Of a DNA stretch of 64,000 nt, positions 60,108 to 64,000 are shown one piece after another. The stretch lies in contig NZ_PVTF01000022.1 in assembly GCF_003002815.1 (NCBI RefSeq), positions 1 through 64,000 of the forward strand, given 5' to 3'. The notes beneath the pieces were generated by a model, which saw nothing but the letters and a program-made list of their open reading frames with translations, was not told where the DNA came from and made no database searches. The position numbers and the translations under genes were made by a program. How positions within the stretch are numbered: the stretch's first letter is position 1; each line of letters starts with the position of its first letter. The stretch is from Umezawaea tangerina (GTDB taxonomy: Bacteria > Actinomycetota > Actinomycetes > Mycobacteriales > Pseudonocardiaceae).

Positions 60108-63100
60108 CTAGTTGCGGACGATGGTGAAGGTGGAGGTGGTGTTCTTGACGTCCTGCGCGTTGTTGGCCAACCGCAGGTTGGTGAACGTGGCCGTGCCGAT
60201 CGCCGGGCCCTGGCCGGGTTCGGGCAGTTCGTTCGCCCAGATCCCGAAACCGGACTTGGCGTCGTAGGCGTCACCGCTGCGCTGCGCACCCGTGATCGAC
60301 ACGTTGGTGAAGATCGTGTCCTTCACCGGGAACTGGGGGTTGCCGGGACTGCTGTAGTTCGTCTGGAACATGACCCCGCTGTAGGTCGGGTCCACGATGT
60401 CGACGTCGGAGATCCTGATGCCCTGGAACACCTTCGAGGCGGAGAAGACCCAGATGCCGGGGAAGGTCTGGCCGTTCCAGAAGTGGCCGCCCGCGCGGAC
60501 GATCGAGATGTTCTCGAACTTCGTGGGCGGGTCGGCGCCGAAGCCGTTCATCGGGTAGCCGAAGTCGAGCGAGCTGATCGTGATGCCCGCGTACACCAGC
60601 GTGTCCGCGATGTAGATGTTGCGGAAGGTGTTGGCGTACCCGCCGTAGACCGCGACACCGGCGGCGCGCCAGGTCAGGGTCGTGGACAGGTTCTCGTAGA
60701 CGTTGTCCTTCTCGTCGGCGCCACCGGCGTCGATGGCGGAGAACAGCGCGAACGAGTCGTCACCGGTGGCCCGCGCGTCGTTGTTGACGACGTGGTTGTT
60801 GGTGCTGCCGTTGGTCATGTTGACGCCGTCGGCGAACAGGTTCCGGATCCGCGAGTTCTTGATCGTCACGAAGTCCGTGTTGGCGCCCCAGTAGAGGCAG
60901 ACCATGTGCTCGACCCAGATGTCGTCGATCTCCATGTTGGCCACGTTCGCGAAGTCGAAGACCTTGCCGGGGCCGTCGATGCGCGAGGTGTAGTTGCCGA
61001 GGTAGGCGAAGCCGGAGAACGTGGAGCCGTTGGCCGTGCCCTCCGCCCGGAAGCCGACGTCGGTGTTGTCCTGGGTGGACGGTGCCTGGAACCTGGTGAA
61101 CCACGGACCGGCGCCGACGACCTTGACCGCCTTGCCGTACACCTGGAACTTGCTGGCGGTCTGGTAGGTGCCCGCGGGCAGGTAGACGCCGACGAGGGTT
61201 CCGGTGGTGTCCATCCGGACCCGGTCCAGCGCGTTCTGCACGTCCTGGTGGCCGAAGCCGGTCGGCACGGCGTACTTGGCCGGGTCCGGGTTCGCGATCG
61301 CGGTGACCTGCTCGGTGTTGATGAAGTCGATCGCGTAGTTGGTGGTGTTGGCCGCGTCCTTCTGGAGCCTGATCTTGTGGCCGGCCTGCACCGTCGAGTT
61401 CAGCATGATGCTGGCCTCGTCGTAGATGTGCCGGGCCTCGCCGCCGGGCGAGTTGCCGGGACCGGCCTCGGGACCGTAGAGCCAGGCGTACTTCGACGTC
61501 AGCGGCAGCGCCTTGTGGAACACGCCGTCGACGTAGACGTTGATGGTCGCGTCGATGCCGCCGCCGCCCGCGGAGTCCGGGATGGAGAAGCGGGTGACGA
61601 GCGTGTTGGTGCTCGCCTTGGTGGTGAACTCGACGTAGCTGCCGGTGGAGTTCAGCGTGACGGCCTTGCGGCCGGACGCCTCGCCCGCGAGGTCGCCGAT
61701 CTTGCGGTTCGGCCCGACGACGGTCGCGCCGCCGCCTACGGCCGCGTCCTCGGCCTCCAGCATGTCGTAGGGCATGTTGGCGCCGCGGCCGACGAAGAAC
61801 GGCTGCTCGCTGGTGTTGTTGGGCTGTTTGACCGGCAGCTCGTTGGCGTCGTTGGCCAGCACCACCTTGACGGTGTACTTGCCGTTGGCCGCCGTCCACG
61901 TGCCGACGGTGACCGGTGCGGTGGTGGCGCCCGCGGCGATGGCACCGCTGTAGGAGCCGGTCAGGGTCTGCACGACCGCGCCGGTGGTGGAGTTGACCAC
62001 CTGGAGCGTGATGCCGTGCGCGCCGCCCGCGGAGGCGACCGTGCCCTGGTTCTTGATGGCCACGGAGAACGTGACCGCGTTGCCGTTGGCCGGGTTGTTC
62101 GGCGTCCAGCCGACGTTCGCGACCAGGTCCGAGCTGGCGACCGGGGTGACGACCAGCGGGCTGCCGCTCGCGAAGCCGTTGTTGGTCTCGTCGGACTCGA
62201 CGACGACGTTGCCCTCGTCCACCTTGGCGCTCAGCGGGTAGCTGCCCGCGGTGCGGGTGCCGACGTTGGCGCTCACCGTCGCCGAGGCGCCGGGTGCCAG
62301 CGCGCCGACGTTGGCGCTCACCGTCGCCGAGGCGCCGGGTGCCAGCGCGCCGACGTTGGCGGTGCCCGCCTTCGTCGAGCCGAGGTAGAAGTTGGCGGTC
62401 GTGGCCCCGGAGGCGACCGCGCCCGCGTTGCGGACCACCGCCGACAGCGTGACGGCGTCGGTCTCGACGGGGGCGCTGGGCGACCAGGAGGCACCGGTGA
62501 TCGTGAGGTCCGGGTTGGGCGCGGGGACGCCGATGACCTGGAACTCGGCGACCTGCCCCGCCGGGGCGCCGGTGTTGGAGGTGATCCGGAGCTGGACGTC
62601 GGCCAGTGCCGCGCCGCCGACCGGGATCGTCACGATGTTGCTCGACGCCGGGGTGAAGACGTAGTCGGCCGCCGACACCACGTTCGTGAAGCCGGAGGCG
62701 CTCTGCTCGCGGCCGAGCACCTGGATGTTCTGCGTGCGGGTGCCCCACGAGCTGTCCGGGTTGAGCTTCAGCACGACCGAGTCGACCGAGGCGTTCGCGC
62801 CCAGGCTCACCGCGAGGGTGTTGGGGTACGAGCCGCCCGCACCCTCCCAGTAGGTGCTGGTGCTGTTGTCGTTCGCGTTGGTCGCGACGAACGTGAACAC
62901 CGTCGAGGACGCGGTGATCGGCTTGCCCACGGCCAGGTTCGTGCCACCGGGGATGCTGGTCCCGTTGCGGGTCACGGTGTTGCTGTTGGCCGACTGGTTG
63001 CCCGCGGCGTCCTTGGCCCGCACGTAGTAGGACACGGTCGCGGTGCCCGGCTGCGTGTCGGTGTAGGTGAGGACGTTGCCCGCGACGCTGGTGCGCAGCG

Positions 63101-63776
63101 CGTTGTTGGCGTAGACGTCGTAGCCCGTCACGCCGACGTTGTCGGTGGACCCGCTCCAGGACAGCCGGATCTGCCCGGTGCCCGGCTCGGTGAAGGAGAG
63201 GTTGGCGGGCGCGCTGGGCGCCTGCGTGTCACCGCCCGACGGCCCGTAGACCTCGAGCTCGGACAGCTGGCCCGCGGGCCATCCCGTGTTGGCGGTGATG
63301 TTCAGCCGCACGTACCGGACCGTGGTGGCGGCGATGTCGATCGTCACCGAGTTCCCGGTGGCCGGGTTGAAGACGTACCCCTTGGAGGGGGCCAGGTCGG
63401 AGAAGCTGCTGCCGTTGGTGCTGCCCTGCACGGAGAGGGTCTGCGTCCTGGTCTCCCAGCCCGTCGGCAGCTTCAGGACGAGCTTGTTCGTGGCGAGCGA
63501 GGAACCGAGGTCGGCCTGGATCCACTGGGGGAAGGCGTTGCTGCCGCTCTCCCAGTAGGTGGCCTGGTTGCCGTCGTTCACGTTCGACGCCGGGTACTCG
63601 CCGTGCGAACTGCTGGCCGAGATGGAGACGGCGGCCGCGGCGAGCCGGGCACCCAGGGCGTTCGCCGCGGGTGCGGCCGGGGCCGCGTTCGCCGGGAGGC
63701 CCGGCCCGGCGAGCAGCACGAGGCTGCCCGCGAGCAACGCGGCGGTGAGCCGCGTGATCAGGCTTGTGGTTCTCAT
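60108..63776 (-). CDS. Secreted multidomain GH87 alpha-1,3-glucanase (mycodextranase type), 1,222 aa
   Basis: The signal peptide ends near residue 33 (GLPANAAP). Domains in order: discoidin/F5-8 C-type CBM (about 48-180), fibronectin type III (about 185-270), second discoidin domain (about 280-410), two CARDB-like domains (about 415-640), a CBM6/35-like sandwich (about 660-790), and a right-handed beta-helix (about 800-1222). The helix has Asp983 (LFADGVNMTNG) and Asp1006-Asp1007 (ATGDDSFALF). Their spacing (+23, +24) equals that of the three catalytic aspartates of the GH87 enzyme Agl-KA as I recall it. It should cut alpha-1,3-glucan of fungal walls. The ATG at 63776 with an AGAGGAA site is chosen because the signal peptide starts there; the frame is open for 57 more codons. 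Confidence 0.92.
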   Translation of the reverse strand: MRTTSLITRLTAALLAGSLVLLAGPGLPANAAPAAPAANALGARLAAAAVSISASSSHGEYPASNVNDGNQATYWESGSNAFPQWIQADLGSSLATNKLVLKLPTGWETRTQTLSVQGSTNGSSFSDLAPSKGYVFNPATGNSVTIDIAATTVRYVRLNITANTGWPAGQLSELEVYGPSGGDTQAPSAPANLSFTEPGTGQIRLSWSGSTDNVGVTGYDVYANNALRTSVAGNVLTYTDTQPGTATVSYYVRAKDAAGNQSANSNTVTRNGTSIPGGTNLAVGKPITASSTVFTFVATNANDNSTSTYWEGAGGSYPNTLAVSLGANASVDSVVLKLNPDSSWGTRTQNIQVLGREQSASGFTNVVSAADYVFTPASSNIVTIPVGGAALADVQLRITSNTGAPAGQVAEFQVIGVPAPNPDLTITGASWSPSAPVETDAVTLSAVVRNAGAVASGATTANFYLGSTKAGTANVGALAPGASATVSANVGALAPGASATVSANVGTRTAGSYPLSAKVDEGNVVVESDETNNGFASGSPLVVTPVASSDLVANVGWTPNNPANGNAVTFSVAIKNQGTVASAGGAHGITLQVVNSTTGAVVQTLTGSYSGAIAAGATTAPVTVGTWTAANGKYTVKVVLANDANELPVKQPNNTSEQPFFVGRGANMPYDMLEAEDAAVGGGATVVGPNRKIGDLAGEASGRKAVTLNSTGSYVEFTTKASTNTLVTRFSIPDSAGGGGIDATINVYVDGVFHKALPLTSKYAWLYGPEAGPGNSPGGEARHIYDEASIMLNSTVQAGHKIRLQKDAANTTNYAIDFINTEQVTAIANPDPAKYAVPTGFGHQDVQNALDRVRMDTTGTLVGVYLPAGTYQTASKFQVYGKAVKVVGAGPWFTRFQAPSTQDNTDVGFRAEGTANGSTFSGFAYLGNYTSRIDGPGKVFDFANVANMEIDDIWVEHMVCLYWGANTDFVTIKNSRIRNLFADGVNMTNGSTNNHVVNNDARATGDDSFALFSAIDAGGADEKDNVYENLSTTLTWRAAGVAVYGGYANTFRNIYIADTLVYAGITISSLDFGYPMNGFGADPPTKFENISIVRAGGHFWNGQTFPGIWVFSASKVFQGIRISDVDIVDPTYSGVMFQTNYSSPGNPQFPVKDTIFTNVSITGAQRSGDAYDAKSGFGIWANELPEPGQGPAIGTATFTNLRLANNAQDVKNTTSTFTIVRN
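62259..62360. repeat. 45-bp perfect tandem repeat inside the GH87 gene
   Basis: Two identical 45-bp copies (62259-62303, 62304-62348) and the first 12 bp of a third encode a 15-residue repeat (VGALAPGASATVSAN) in the first CARDB domain. Perfect identity at third positions means a recent slippage or duplication, in frame. Confidence 0.95.
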
Positions 63777-64000
63777 TGCGTTCCTCTCTGCAGGGGGAGC
63801 GGGTGTGGCAAGGAGACCTCCGGACACACCGGGTGCGGGGCCGCCGGTCACGGACAGGGGGTGGCCGGTCGTCGACGGGATGGGGAGTGGGAACGGTGGT
63901 CCAGACGTAATTACGAAGCGTTGCCAGGATTTTCCAAGATCATGCAACTTTTTTGCGTCGAGTTGAGCAAGAGTTACAGACGCGCTACAGCTACGTCAAC
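63777..64000 (-). promoter_or_regulatory. Upstream region of the GH87 gene
   Basis: The last 100 bp are markedly AT-richer than the surroundings, with an A6 run on the minus strand, suiting a promoter. TGGTCCAGACGT (63897-63908) matches the DasR core TGGTCTAGACCA at 9 of 12 positions, 121 bp before the ATG; this is weak. No other gene is seen before the window edge. Confidence 0.35.

Noticed and set aside
63897-63908. A second DasR site before GH87
   Set aside because: Only 9 of 12 core positions match and the palindrome is broken, so it is not claimed as a real site.
63777-63947. 57-codon N-terminal extension of GH87
   Set aside because: The signal peptide begins at ATG 63776 behind a good ribosome site; the extension is Pro/Gly-rich and lies in promoter sequence.
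1-64000. tRNA, rRNA, CRISPR arrays, complete insertion sequences or prophage genes
   Set aside because: None was recognised on either strand by reading; the only element-like sequences are the 167-bp fold-back and the 24-bp inverted repeat.

Overview
The window is high-GC actinomycete DNA. Lsr2, a mycoredoxin (implying mycothiol), a giant LuxR-type regulator, a DasR-type operator and frequent GTG starts all point to Actinomycetota. The style suggests the Pseudonocardiales (Actinosynnema/Saccharothrix/Lentzea-like), but the sequence alone does not prove this.

Positions 1 to about 41.3 kb are one side of a type I polyketide cluster. A 9,251-residue PKS (2139-29894, minus) carries an ACP-only loading module and six extension modules. 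It is followed by the start of the next PKS gene, cut by the left edge of the window. All six complete AT domains have the malonyl-type HAFH motif. Four modules are KR-only with A-type KRs, and two (modules 3 and 5) are DH plus B-type KR, so this protein should make an unbranched chain reading OH, OH, C=C, OH, C=C, OH. Beside it are a small unknown protein and a LAL regulator. An amidohydrolase and an amino-acid 2-monooxygenase-like flavoenzyme follow; together they could turn an amino acid (arginine by analogy with other clusters) into an omega-functionalised acid starter. A further minus-strand operon holds an ABC-2 exporter (ATPase, permease), UbiX and UbiD. The UbiX/UbiD pair suggests a prenylated-FMN decarboxylation, as in tautomycetin biosynthesis. 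The 7-mer CTAGGGG lies upstream of each of these transcription units and points toward the gene each time, so it is the best candidate for the pathway regulator's binding site.

The cluster edge is near 41.3-42.9 kb: a siderophore-interacting flavoreductase with an iron-box-like site, then a MarR regulator. From 42.9 to 45.0 kb there is an unusual non-coding stretch. It has an array of about eleven GNA-loop mini-hairpins, a 24-bp perfect inverted repeat, lsr2, and 1.25 kb of strand-skewed sequence with no convincing gene.

From 45 to 64 kb the genes look chromosomal: a conserved helical protein, a polytopic membrane protein with an internal repeat, an RluA-type pseudouridine synthase, a DUF305 lipoprotein, an AA10 lytic polysaccharide monooxygenase, an NlpC/P60 hydrolase, TetR, RecQ, a VOC protein, a small membrane protein, a GH92 mannosidase, a MocR/PdxR regulator, mycoredoxin and a large multidomain GH87 alpha-1,3-glucanase. 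The LPMO, GH92 and GH87 together target chitin, mannan and alpha-1,3-glucan, the main fungal wall polymers. A 167-bp fold-back element with CTAG ends supplies the stop codon of the LPMO gene. A perfect DasR-type palindrome lies between the LPMO and NlpC/P60 genes.
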